From Berberis thunbergii (lineage: Eukaryota > Streptophyta > Magnoliopsida > Ranunculales > Berberidaceae): DNA of 64,000 nucleotides. The stretch spans positions 248,001 through 312,000 of the forward strand of contig QNQO01000683.1 in the NCBI GenBank assembly GCA_003290165.1. Reading direction: 5' to 3'. The notes beneath the pieces are model-generated. The model worked only from the letters and a program-made list of their open reading frames with translations. It had not been told where the DNA came from and did not search any database. This document shows positions 1-11,700 of the stretch, in pieces (the stretch's first letter is position 1; every line of letters starts with the position of its first letter). The position numbers were made by a program, and so were the translations under genes.

Positions 1-336
1 CATATGTGCCCCATACAATATCAGTGCAAGAGATTTGGTTGCTAAGCTAAAGAGCATTTATCCTAGCTATAACTATCCGAAAAGGTTTTTTTTTCCAGCA
101 AAATCATGTTGTATACTAGAAGTTGTCAGACCTATAGTTTTGTCTATTAGTGGTTTATTTGATAATTGTTTTCTGGCAGTTTTACTGAAGTAGACGATGA
201 ACTGAAGTTTAGTTCAGAGAAATTGAAGAAGTTGGGTTGGAAACATCGCCCCCTGGAAGAAACCCTTGTGGATTCAGTTGAGAGCTATCGAGAAGTGGGC
301 CTCGTAAGCAAGGATTGGATGGGTAGCTATGCATAA
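1..336 (+). CDS. Cinnamoyl-CoA-reductase-like protein, 3' end only
   Basis: Only the last two exons lie in the window, at 1-84 and 180-336, with a GT-AG intron at 85-179. Codons begin at base 2 and end at TAA 334-336. The peptide matches the C-terminus of the extended-SDR family of cinnamoyl-CoA reductase, dihydroflavonol reductase and phenylacetaldehyde-reductase-like enzymes. Signature segments are ARDLVAKLKSIYP and [19 protein letters not shown], followed by the usual DSVESYREVGL tail. These enzymes reduce CoA esters, ketones or aldehydes with NADPH in the cytosol. The catalytic part lies off the left edge, so substrate class cannot be judged. The next gene downstream ends almost the same way, so this is a tandem array. 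Confidence 0.9.
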
Positions 337-741
337 TTTTCGTCCCTTACTATAATGAAATTGTCAATACTCAATATTTTGGCTATGTATATTAGTTGTT
401 TGTCTTTACAATCCAAACAGAGATTCATTATAAATCGGACGCAAAAACAGTGTAGTGCAGCCCATATAACAACAATGATAAATGTTGTATGGCCAATTCA
501 AATTGTGATTATTCAAACGCGATTAATCATGGAAATATTGGGGGGGGGGGGGGGATATCCTGAAACGAACACTCGGTTGGACATTCTGCTACAGCCAAGT
601 TAAATTAGTCATAGACTATCCAATGTTCCTTCTCCATATTTTCAATAGAGATAATAAGAATGTGGGAATTGACAGGCAGATTCTTTTCTTTAGCTGTAAA
701 ATTTTATTGTAATAGATCATTCTATGTATCTGCAATCAGAA

Positions 742-868
742 ATTCTAATTGTCCAGGAAACCAGTGAGCGAGGGAGGGATGTACCATCCCCTCGTCATGC
801 GTACAGCTGATGGGAGGCACGCATTGCGAGGGAGATGGAGGGTCCTCCCTCCCTCGCTGGCTAGAATC
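742..868. mobile_element. Small non-autonomous inverted-repeat element, copy A
   Basis: The left arm (attctaattgtccaggaaa, then a CAGTGAGCGAGGGAGG core) is roughly the reverse complement of the right arm (CCTCCCTCGCTGGCTAGAAT). The centre is GC-rich. The same arm recurs at 1325-1392 and 37473-37632. This fits a short MITE-like family with arm core GAGGAAACCAGCGAGGGAGG. I see no clear target-site duplication, so the superfamily is open. Confidence 0.55.
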
Positions 869-1324
869 ACTCATCTGCAATAAATAAATGTGCAGAATAA
901 AATGAAGTATCAAACAGACTAGCCGTTTTAGGAGAGATGCAATTATAGAAAATAACTATTTGATCTAAACCCAAGCCTTGTACAGCAGTGATGGATTTGA
1001 TTGAGTACCAACAAACATGAGAACACACAAAATGTCTTGAGCAATAGTAAAATGTCTTTAGCAGTTAGTAGGTAGATAGTCAACAACTGGGGGAAGCTCC
1101 AACCAAGAAAAGAAAAATGGCCGACAATCTGATCCTTTTTTCCAATCTACTAATGGCCAAATAGAAACCTGGGTAATATGTGACTTGGTTGTGTTGACAC
1201 ATTGACTCGTTAGAATCATATAATCAACTATATATGTTAAAATCACTCATTAATTGGTCTCGGGGCATTTATAGTAGACCCCATCCATGATAAAGGTTAG
1301 GTAGGGACCTATATATTTATTTGG

Positions 1325-1392
1325 AGGAGGTGCACGCATCGCGAGAGAAATGGAGGGTCCTCCCTCGCTGGTTTCCTCGACAATTAGAATTC
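1325..1392. mobile_element. Partial copy B of the same inverted-repeat element
   Basis: Only the right half is clear. The block GCGAGAGAAATGGAGGGTCC resembles 828-847 of copy A, and the end, CCTCGCTGGTTTCCTCGACAA, is the complement of copy A's left arm. It lies about 215-280 bases upstream of the start codon of the complete CCR-like gene, inside the likely promoter. Confidence 0.5.
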
Positions 1393-1554
1393 CTTTCCCC
1401 ATTTATTTGTGATTCTTCTTCTAGATAACTACAAGAAATCTTACGGCATGCAAGGAAACAATGTAAATGTAAAATACAAATGGCATTGAAAAACCAAGGA
1501 AAGTACACATGTATACATGATAAGTCTCATCTCATGTGGAGGCCACTAATCCTC

Positions 1555-1562
1555 TATAAAAG
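1555..1562 (+). promoter_or_regulatory. TATA box of the CCR-like gene
   Basis: TATAAAAG sits 42 bases upstream of the ATG at 1604. At the usual 25-32 base spacing, transcription would start near 1585-1592 and leave a short leader of about 12-20 bases. Confidence 0.5.
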
Positions 1563-1603
1563 GTTCAAATATTTAAAGCAGTGAGACTTACTGACACAGA
1601 GAA

Positions 1604-4600
1604 ATGGAGGTAGAGAAGGAAAGAGTGGTGTGTGTTACAGGAGCAGGGGGATATCAGGCATCATGGTTAGTGAAGTTGCTTCTCTCCAAAGGTTACATAG
1701 TCCATGGAACTGTTAGAGACCCAAGTAAGTGATTCACTCTTATAAATTTCTTCTTTCCAGAGTTGTTTTATCAGTTCATGTTTGATTGATTTATCATGAA
1801 ACAAAGGCTCTAAACCCAATGGGTTCATCTGAATTAAACTCAGTTTTGATCTGAATTGAAAGAACAATCAACCCTTATAAACTTTTTTCATTGCTTTTGA
1901 TAGCTTTTGTACTTGTTATAGTTGAAGTTCTATTAGTTGGCCTAAGAATTGACACAGTGGAACTGAGACTACTCAACATGACATCACTTGCAAAGTGGTG
2001 TATCAAGTAATCAACAACTCATCAAAAACAAGATCTGTAATCGTAATAACTTAATTTTGTTTAACTATTTGGTAATCTCAACCTAGTAAATAATGAATTT
2101 TGTTGATAGGTGGTAACTTATTTATTTATTTTTATTGGGGGTGTAGCGTTTTGCAAATTTTAGTACCTCCAAAGAAGTTCCTTCTCGAAATTAAGACTTG
2201 TATCAATGTTTCCAGGTGATGAAAAGAATGCTCATTTGAAGAAATTGGAGAAGGCTTCAGAGAATCTTAAGCTTTTCAAGGCCGACTTATTAGACTATGA
2301 TGGCCTTTTGGCAGCGATTGAGGGATGCGGTGGTGTTTTCCATGTTGCTACTCCAGTTCCTTTCCAAACCATAGCCAACCCCGAGGTATCTTTGCTCAAA
2401 CATACAGACACAATAGTGGTTTTACTATAATTAGGGATGCCAGTGGGGCGGATTTTTACGGATATCTGCCCCACCCAATCCGTTTGGGGCGGTTTTGGAT
2501 ATGGTTGAATGAGTTTTCGGTTGGTTTTGGGTATCCAAAAAATATCCGTTCACTGTTCGGGGCGGATACGGATTTGGCCATATCTGCCCCGCGGATATCC
2601 GTTTAAATAGTAAAATTACTAAAATACCCTCGATTAAATGAGTGAAATTATACTTTACTATATATAAAAGCGAAAGTTATTTGGTTATGCGCCTCATATC
2701 TCACTCCCATTCTCCCCCTCTCACTCACTCACATTCTCCCCCTCTCTCACAGCGATTAGCAAAGGCGAAGGGCGGAGGTCGAAGCTCGAAGGGTTGTCTT
2801 CGTCCCTTCGTCTCCTTCTCAGAATCTCACAGACACTCGAAGACGAAGGGATTAATCCTCTTCCCTTGTGCTGAGATTTCGCAAGGAAGATCCATCCTCC
2901 TCCCTCTTCCTGTTGCTGTTGCGTCTTCCTCCTTCCTCCTCCCTGCTGCGACGACGATCTTCCTCCTCACGGTGATCCCCTCCCTTCCCTTGTTCCTCTT
3001 CGTCCCTTCATCTCAGATCTCAGATCTGATCTGTGAGATCTGATCTCTGATCCGTGATCTGATGAGATTTGATCCTGATCTGATGAGATGATTTCTGATC
3101 TGATCTCGAAGACGGATTCCTCGCCCCATCAGATCTGAGATCAAAGTAATATTTTTAGATCGAAATTTTTTTTTATTTTTTTGTAATTTGTTGTATGTTT
3201 TTTTTTTGTATTAATGAATGATGTATTTTTTAGTGTAGAAGGAATTTTTATTGTGTTTATGTATGAATGAAATTTATTTGTAGTCTCTGAATCTCGATAA
3301 ATTTTTTTTTATAATTTTTGTAATCTCTTTAATTTGTTGCATGATTTTTTTTATAAATTTTTTAATTAAACTGTTATGAAAATCTTATGAATGAAGAAAG
3401 TTTTTTAACGGATATGTGGGCGGGGCGGATATCCGCCAATCCGTGCGGGGCGGAGGTGGGTTTTAAATAATTTGACAAATGGATTGGCTGGGCGGATTTG
3501 GGGATCCGTTATTCCTTGCGGGGCGGGGATGAATTTGCTCAAATTCGCCCCAATCCACCGCGTTGCCATCCCTAACTATAATAGCAGTAGCCGGAGTACA
3601 GAAATAGTACACACAAATGTACACTGCGTCATACTGTCATAGACGTATGGCTTCGATGTAGTAGTAGTAGTAATAACATATTGGGGACTACTAATCATGG
3701 CTATGGAAACCTTATGACTCTGACATGCGCAGAAGGTGATACTAGTATGATGGAAGATGAGCATATATAATAATGATCTTAACATCTTACAGGTGGAAAT
3801 GATTGAGCCGGCTGTGAAGGGTACATCTTATGTACTAAAGGCATGTACGTCTGCAGACGTAAAGAAGGTTGTAATCGTGTCATCTGTTGGCGCTATCATG
3901 TACAGCCCGAGTTGGCCAAAGGATCAAGATAGGGATGAATCATGTTGGTCGGATAGGGAAGTTTGCAAGAACGATAAGGTAACATATTAACAATTTTAAT
4001 GCGTTGTTGGGATGTACTAATACATGATTACAATTACATCTATTTTTGTGCTGGTTCTAGGTCCAGTAATCTGCGGATTCATCTGTTCACATAACATCAT
4101 TTAACTATCAAGTTGTTAAAGCTTTAATTGATTGACAAATAAATAGTTAGTGAAGAAGCATTGGACATTATAGGTTGTTTTGGTTCTAAAGTCCAATCTT
4201 GAATGCGAGTCTACGAGTTGTATTTAGTTGTTGATTGTGAGAACTAAGCTTTTTTTCTACATATTGGTGGCAGAATTGGTATTGTTTCGCCAAAACAGAG
4301 GCAGAAATTCAGGCTTTTGAGTATGGGAAGACAAACGGACTCAATATTGTATCAGTTTGCCCTTCGATCATTGTTGGGCCGATGTTACAAAAGACAATGA
4401 ATGCTAGTAGCATGTATTTTCCCATGCTACTGAAAGGTACTCGGGCGTTACTTATATTGTACACAATGTGTTGCTGTATTCATGTCTAAGTTTGCATATG
4501 TTTACCAATCTCTATTTACCAACAATAATGCTTCCATTTGATGCGAAAAAATCAGATGGGTTGGAGACACTGGAAAACAAATTCCGATATTTTGTAGATG

Positions 4601-4974
4601 TGCGTGATGGGGCTGAGGCATTACTGCTGGTGTATGAAAAACCTGAAGCGGAAGGAAGATATATATGTTCACCACACGGAACTAGCACGCGAGATTTGGA
4701 TGAAAAGCTGAAAAGCATGTATCCAAACTACAATCATCCTAAGCAGTAAGTACATTGCTTTGGTGTTATAGAATATCAATACTAATTCTGCATTGGCATG
4801 TTTAACCTTTGTATGTCTTTCCATACTGTCAACAGAATTATTGGAGAAGACGAAGACTTGAGGTTCACTTCTGAGAAACTGAAGAAGCTGGGATGGAAGT
4901 ACAGACCATTAGAAGAGACCATTGTTGATTCTGTCAAATACTACCAAGAGAAGGGGATCTTGCCCGTGGTCTAG
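1604..4974 (+). CDS. Cinnamoyl-CoA-reductase-like NADPH reductase, complete
   Basis: Six exons: 1604-1724, 2216-2385, 3793-3978, 4274-4436, 4556-4745 and 4836-4974. They sum to 969 bases and give a clean 322-residue protein, the usual length for the family. It is a single-domain extended SDR, predicted cytosolic. The nucleotide-binding motif [10 protein letters not shown] is at residues 12-21 and the catalytic serine lies in VSSVGAI near residue 128. The Tyr-Lys pair is in KNWYCFAK (Y162, K166); bona fide lignin CCRs usually read KNWYCYGK there. This points to a CCR-like enzyme rather than the main lignin CCR, with substrate unknown. Residue 18 is Gln where the family normally has Ile or Val. 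Intron 2 carries a hAT insertion. All introns are GT-AG. Confidence 0.92.
2432..3574. mobile_element. Non-autonomous hAT (Ac/Ds-like) element in intron 2 of the CCR-like gene
   Basis: The ends are TAGGGATGCCAGTGGGG and, inverted, TAGGGATGGCAACGCGG. A perfect 8-base target-site duplication, ACTATAAT, flanks it at 2424-2431 and 3575-3582. Terminal TAGGGATG and an 8-base duplication are hallmarks of hAT elements. Both subterminal regions are rich in GGGGCGGAT/ATCCGCC motifs, the sort of repeats hAT transposases bind. The 1143-base interior is CT-rich and then GATCTGA-rich. It has no transposase, so the element needs one in trans. Confidence 0.9.
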
Positions 4975-5459
4975 CCAGCCTTGAAAACTGAAAAGAAACA
5001 TTCCAAATGTCTTTCAGTCATATTATCCCTATTGTATATAGTGAATTGCTGATAGCTTTAAGTGATTTGTGATATGACTTATGAAAGGTCGTCGGCCTAT
5101 AATTCATGACATATAGCAAGAGTCATGACGTATAAATTTTTACATCTGTTACATATTTGGCCATTTGTTCAAAACACATAAAATACCCTCCGTGGCCTAT
5201 GCCTAATGCCGAAGATAGTCCTATTCATTTTGGATTATATAATTCCTTACGACATATATAAGTCCATGCATGGTACCTCGAAATAAGGCAGATACTATGC
5301 TATAAAACTTACACATCCAAACTTTTAAGAGACCCGGAGCACTCAATTGTGGGCTTGGTCTTGGGCTAATGCCCTAGAGTCCAAATGCCTGCCTTCCCTT
5401 AAATACAAATAATTAGGTTGAAGTGGCAACAGATTCAGATTCAGAAGAGGGAGTTACTA

Positions 5460-8273
5460 TTTGCACCCACAATTTTCTTTTTCACAACCACATAAATTAC
5501 TCCACGCCCACAAATTACTCACAGACCCACATTGTATGGAAAAATGAAAATTTTGAAAAAAAAAAACTCTTGATGCGTCTAAATCTGGTCTCCTAAAAAT
5601 CTGGCCTGCAAAACAAAGGTAAGATTGCCAAAGACCACCTTTTTGGTAGTCGAAGGCACTCCAAATCTCCGACGCTTAAGTCGGTAAATCAGTAGAAAAT
5701 AGAGCTTAATCTGAACATAACTCAGTTAAAATTGCATATCTTAATTGAATGTTCTCTTTACCTTATATAGTGGACATTATTAATTTTCTACGTGATTTGA
5801 GCATTTGAGGCTTAACAAGGGGAGACGTTCTTTATAACAGTCTCCTCATTTATGAAGATACATATTTAGGGGAGTAACTCCCATCACGACTTCTTTCTCT
5901 CTGTAACGTTTCTCCTATTTGAGGGAGAGTTTCGTTGGGCCTGAATTTGGGCCTCTAACTATGATTTGTTTTGACGAGTCTTTTTTGGGCTTTAATGACT
6001 GGATCCGCCTTTTTGGGCTTTGTGAGTCAACCTTGACTTGAAATACTTGGTGTTCGTAATAAGTAATCTTTGCAACATGTATGGTCATGATGATAATTTT
6101 ATTTGATGTATCGTCAACTATAAAACTCTCTTCTTGCCCTTTACAAACCCTGACCTTCTTTTCCGCAAGATCTACCATCCTCCCTTACCTGCAAGTTGTA
6201 TTTGGGCCTTCGAAACACCTTAAAAAGGCCGTAGGATTGTTGTTGAGCTGTTGAACCCGTGAAGGGATTGAAATCCAAAACTCCATCCATTTCTCAATGA
6301 TAAATATATAAGCCCCAGTCCACTGTTTGATCATTTTCACCCATTTTTTTTATCTATATTTTCGCAGCTTAAATCAAGGGATTGAAGCCTGTGATAGAGT
6401 TTTCGAACCCTAAAGTGATGTTTTAGGGTTACCCTGGGAGTTTTCTAGGTTTAGGCTATTTAGGCTAGTTATGGACCAAAACAGTTGTTGTTTAAGACTA
6501 TAATTCACCAGAGACTTGTTGAAGAAAATGAATAGCAGATGTTCATCTCTGCAAACTCATTTTTTGGTGAGATATCTTCTAAAATGCCACAGCCTGGATC
6601 CGACAAGATATGTTAAGTTTGAATGGACTTCAATTGAAGTCCCCTCTTGTTTGTTTTGAAATAAAATTGGATTCCATTGAAGTTTCAATAAAAAAATAAT
6701 TGAACTTGAATCTGTAAACACATAAATTTTATGTGTGGGTTTGTGCATTTCCTCGTGGAAATTATGGCATGGGCATAAACAAACTCACGCCATAATATTG
6801 GCATGTGTATGATCATACCCACACAATATTTCTTGTATGTGAGTTTACAACCCATGTCATAATTCTTGCATGTGATTAATTTCACCTTTTTTGTTTGTTT
6901 GTTTTAGGATGGGTAAATTATGTATACAACTATAGGTTACTTCCAAAGAGATAATGAGTCTAAATACTCAGTCGGAGGGATGAATACGACTGACAATGTT
7001 AAATGGGAGGTCATACAAGTCAACCACATTCTAATTGTAGTGGTGTTTGATACGGAGGTCAGACCAATATTAGAAATTGAAAAAAATGTATTAAATCACT
7101 ATGGTCAGAAAAGTGTTGTTCGAACCTTTGTTGGGTCGATGTGACAGAGATGAGTGGGTTCGTGGTTCGTTCAGGTCGAAGAAAACTCTGTATGGTGATA
7201 ATGGAAAAAGGTAGAGTTTTTTAGCGGAGAGATTTAAAGGAATCAAATCTTAGAACAAGCGAGAGAAATGAGGAAATCAAGTAGATTTCTTATCTTTTCT
7301 CTGTGGGAAGCCATACTTGAAATTTGCTCGAGCAAAGATCGGAATAGTCGAAGCAACTGGCTAGAGCAGTCAGAGGAATTAGCCAGAGTATTTGGAGCTA
7401 GGAGGCATGGCTTTTTGGTGAAGAATAATGGTTTTTCTTAGGAGTGGGCACTGAACAAGATGGGATGAGATTGACTCATCCCAATCCCATCTCATTCATT
7501 TGAAATTGAAATGGGATAAACCTCATTTCGACCTCGTCCCATTCAAAACAAGTTCGAAACGAGATGAGATGGAATGAGCAAGTACTAAAAAAAATTTCCA
7601 AACATGAGACCAATATGGACTCCACTATAAGTGTAGCAATGCAAATAAGAAGTTCCATTTGCCCCATTCAGTAAGTAACTGACTTATATGAGGTTGGTTC
7701 CAGGCCAAGCATAATGTTTCTTTCCTATCACAATGTGATTTGTGGACACGGGTATCCATTGTGAGTCAGGTTTTCAAATAACAATTTCATAAATCAAAGA
7801 TGCATGCCTTCTATATAATTAAAATCTTCATTTCATATCCCACTTAAACACTAATTTTTTAGTGAGTTATTACTTTCTTCTTATGAGTTGGATTTTAGTA
7901 AAATAATAAAATAAAAATATTAAAATTAATTATAATAAATATTAAATAAATCAATGAGATGTGACGTGATAGACGAGATTGAAAATCTTCATTCCGATCT
8001 CATCCCACTCTAAATCAGGGCGTGATCGAGATGAAATTGATCAACTCTAAAATGATCCCAAAAATAATTGGAACCTAAATCAAAATCGTTGAATGAAATG
8101 CTCACCCCTAATTTTTTCGGAAAAACCCCCTGTTGAAAGTCGCTCACTCTCTTCGAAAACTTTGACTGCATTACAAAAGATTTGACTTGTGATATGTGGT
8201 GTGTGAGTAAATTTTTTAAGGAGAAAACTTGAAACTTTCACGTAAGTGTGAAAAATGGAAAGTGTGGGTGCAA
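5460..8273. mobile_element. Putative 2.8-kb DNA transposon bounded by a long imperfect inverted repeat
   Basis: The left arm starts TTTGCACCCACAATTTTC and the right arm, inverted, starts TTTGCACCCACACTTTCC. Both continue with TTTTCACA, and farther in with a matching ATTACTCACA/ATTTACTCACA block, so the arms extend about 75 bases. Long arms fit a MULE-like element, but I found no clear 9-base duplication at the borders and no transposase inside. It may instead be two MITEs in opposite orientation. Confidence 0.4.
7439..8110. mobile_element. hAT-like non-autonomous element
   Basis: The left end TAGGAGTGGGCA and the inverted right end TAGGGGTGAGCA form hAT-type termini. Both subterminal parts carry ATGGGATGAGAT/ATCTCATCCC repeats. 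The flanking 8-mers (GTTTTTCT and ATTTTTTC) match poorly, so the insertion is old or the borders are slightly off. There is no coding content. Confidence 0.6.
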
Positions 8274-8712
8274 AAGAGAGATTTGGAGAAGCTTCCTTCA
8301 GGTGTTGCTTTTCTGTAGCCCTCTAGTCCAACTCAACTTTGAAAATTACGTCCCAAGGGTAGTTCCCACAATCCATTCCACCATAATAAAGGGCAAAACA
8401 GGTAATTTTCCATCCCAAAACTCAATTTAACACACACAGGTCCTCTCTCATCCATCGAGTACACAATAGACATGTCAGATTCCAGCAAATCCATCGGCCC
8501 CATCATCACTACTTGTCCCTTTTAACCCCAATTTCTTCTCTTCAATCAAACCCGATTTTTCCCCAATTTAGGGTTTCTCCCACCCTCCCTTGGGGTTCCA
8601 CCGACCCCTAGGGCTGTTCCCAATTACAATCTTTCTAGGTTTTCATTTTTATTTGGTTGATAGGGTTTAGTGTTTAAAGGAATCTTCTTTTTGGTGGAAG
8701 GTATTTCATTTG

Positions 8713-11700
8713 ATGGCTTATCAGTCGATTCCCGGTCCTGGGTCTGGATCGGGATCGAGTTCCAGTTCTGGGTTTCAATTCTTCAATTCCCCTTTTGGAG
8801 ATACTACTTATACTAAAGTCTTTGTTGGGGGCTTGGCTTGGGAGACTCAGAGTGAGACTCTGGGGAAGTATTTTGAGCAGTTTGGGGACATTCTTGAAGC
8901 TGTTGTCATCACTGATAAGAACACTGGAAGGTCCAAAGGCTACGGCTTTGTGAGTATTTCTTGTTTTTTTTTTAATGATTACGGTTCTTTTTATGAGTGA
9001 ATTGGCTTCTTTGAACATGAAAAAGATTCAATTTTTATGAAATTTAGATGAAGAAAACCAAAAGGGTAGTTTTTATTTTCCATGGTGATGACTTGGTTTT
9101 ACTTTGGTTGATTTGTATGGAGGGTTTAGGTGACTTTCCGCGATCCTGACTTTGCAAGGAGGGCTTGTATTGATCCTAATCCGATAATTGATGGTAGGCG
9201 GGCCAATTGCAATTTGGCTTCACTTGGAAGACCTCGATTATTGCCAGCCTATGGTATCTTTTGCAATCATTGTGATGGTTATTTCTAATGATATTATAAT
9301 AACAATTTGTGATGAATGGGTGACTTATTGATTGCATCACCTAATTTTCCATTTATCTTTCTTGTATTCTATTCAGTGTTCTAAAAATCGCTAAGCGCTG
9401 GGCGGGCGGCGAGCTGGTGCCTAGCGCCCAGGGGCCTAGGCGGGTGCCTAGGCGGGCGCCTAGGCGACACCTAGGCGGTCTTAGGTTTTGTATTATTACT
9501 TTAATAATTTACAAAAGTTAAGCATAATACATTATCAATTACATCCAATTTAATGCCAGTATATATATGCAAAATTTAAAAACATGAAAAATTACCAATA
9601 GTGAACAAAATTTATTAAAACTCAAATGACTAAATTTGGTCATGATGGGTACTTTATATAAATTTGAATGTGTACTCTTTTATTTTTCTTCAAATTGCAT
9701 AAATAACCTCAGTTATATTTGATAAAATCTACATTAGTAAAATTGGTACCGACATATCATTCGAGAATTCCATTAAGTAATCATCATTTGCTACATTTAG
9801 ACATATACTGAATAAAAAATAATTAAATAGTTTATTATTAAAAAGTAGGAAATAAAATAAAATAAGAACACAATTAGCCATATAAAAAATTTTAAAAAAA
9901 TTAAAAAAAATTAAAAAAAATAAAAATTGCCCAGACCGCCTAGAGTCCGCCTAGGCCGCCTAGACCCCGCCTAGGCCGCCCAGACCCGCCCAGCCGCCCA
10001 GACAGCCCGCCCAGCCATTAATCTGGGCGGTTTTCCACCTTCTAGCGCCTAGGCGCCGCCTAGACCGATTTTTAGAACATTGATTCTATTAGCTAGTCCA
10101 GTTGAGTTTGTGCTTGAACTGCTCACGGTTTCTGTCTCCAAAAGAACTGTATGATTGATGCATTATTTCTTAGACCTTAGTTCATGAGGTGTTGGCTTCA
10201 TGCTGCCAAATACTGCTAAATAATCTCTTACAGATCCATTTTGAGTACTGCAACTTTGTTATTTTCTAATGGCAGTTAAGTTTAAACTTGGTCATGTCTT
10301 CGTACTGCATAATTAACTTTTTTGTTCCCGTTGGCAATAATAAAAGATGTTTATTGATTCTTATAAAAGCACTTGTGCGACTAAAGTCAAATTGAGATAT
10401 TATGAAGAAAATGGTTAGATTTTATTTATAAAAGTAAATTATTGATGTTGCCTTGCAAAAGCATTTATGCAATCAAGTTTCTACAAATAAACCCTTTGAT
10501 TTAGAGAAAGCATTTGTCAATTTCAGCTCTTGAATATGAACTTTCATTCATATTTTCTGATCTTTCTTCTATTGGTTGCATACCATAAATAATGTCATAC
10601 TGGCTACTTTTGTCTTTTCTCTTCCTTGCTGAATGGTTGGTTGAATTAATTTGGAGCACTTTTGCATTTAAAGCTGACACGTATGTGCCACCTTGTTGCT
10701 AATCCATGATGTAGATGGTAGCTTGTCCCTATGTTCTATGTGGTCTTATTGATTTCCTGGACTCACCTATTTCTTTGCCACATTTTAGGGATATGAGTTG
10801 TCTTTTCTAGTATATTGGTAGTCAAATGCATTATTATCCTGCATGATACTGGAGCAATGCTATTTTTACTTCCATTTCAACCTTCTCCATCCTTGCCATT
10901 GTCTCAACTTTCAGTATAGTTTCCTGTATGTTGATATGCTTAACCATTTTTTATAGGGCGTGTTAGAGCAGTCAGCCCCTACTTTGGAAGTATTCAAAGT
11001 CCGAGAGGAGCGGCTTATGTTGGAAGCCCAACTTATCACCATCCGGTTTCTTACAGTTATCAACAAGGATATGCCTATCCTCCGTATGGGTGAGTAATAC
11101 TGTCTCTTTCAGAGATAGATTGATTTGATGTTATAAAAGGCTGGTGTTTTCTTTGCCCTAATTATTGAGTCCCAAGTCCAAATTATAAAAAATTGCTGTA
11201 GGCTGATTTGGTTCAGTGACAGTAAACAAGGATGTTATTACCTTCACAAATCATTAATTGAGCCACTATTTCATCTTCGAGTGTACATTTGATCTCCCTA
11301 GGCTTGTCCTTACAAATGCTGATCATAGGTCAAAATGTCTTGACTAGACAAATGGACTATTAAAGCCTTCTTTGTTTATGCGCAGGAGTACACAGTTTTC
11401 TAAGATGTATTTATTTTTAACAACATTTTTTATTTAGTATTTTTTTTTACTAATGTCCGCGATCTAGGAAGAATTAGGACCATCACTAATTGTGTCTCAA
11501 AATATACAATTGTTTCATTTCATGTAGGTACACAACATATGGGTCCGATTATGTCTACCCACAGGTTAGATCTCCAAAGCATGGCCAACTTCATGTTCTA
11601 CTTCAAATTATTTAGTTACTTTTACAAAGCTAATGTGCTTCCATTTTTTCTGTCCAATCTTCCTTTTACAGGGTGTCTATAGCCCATATGTGGGTCAGCA

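Larger units (their letters stand above)
337..1554. other. Intergenic region between the two CCR-like genes
   Basis: No coding sequence is recognisable here. It should hold the 3' UTR of the first gene. There is a run of about 14 G at 540-554 and two copies of a small inverted-repeat element, listed separately (742-868 and 1325-1392). The short ORFs in this stretch resemble no family I know. Confidence 0.6.
4975..8712. other. Intergenic region between CCR-like gene and first RRM gene
   Basis: No convincing gene. The stretch is organised by the inverted repeat at 5460/8273 and a nested hAT-like element, both listed separately. An 87-codon open frame at 5915-6178 on the minus strand matches no family I recognise and is probably chance or transposon filler. 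The last 250 bases should contain the promoter and leader of the RRM gene. Confidence 0.5.

Noticed and set aside
2642..3043. A 133-codon open frame within the first hAT element
   Set aside because: Low-complexity Ser/His/Pro/Leu sequence from CT-rich DNA; no domain and it lies inside a transposon in an intron.
5915..6178. 87-codon minus-strand open frame
   Set aside because: No recognisable family, no clear promoter or splice context, and it lies within likely transposon DNA.
7115..7130. GTTCGAAC-type motif suggesting a tRNA T-arm
   Set aside because: No acceptor stem, D-arm or anticodon arm can be folded around it. No tRNA found elsewhere either.
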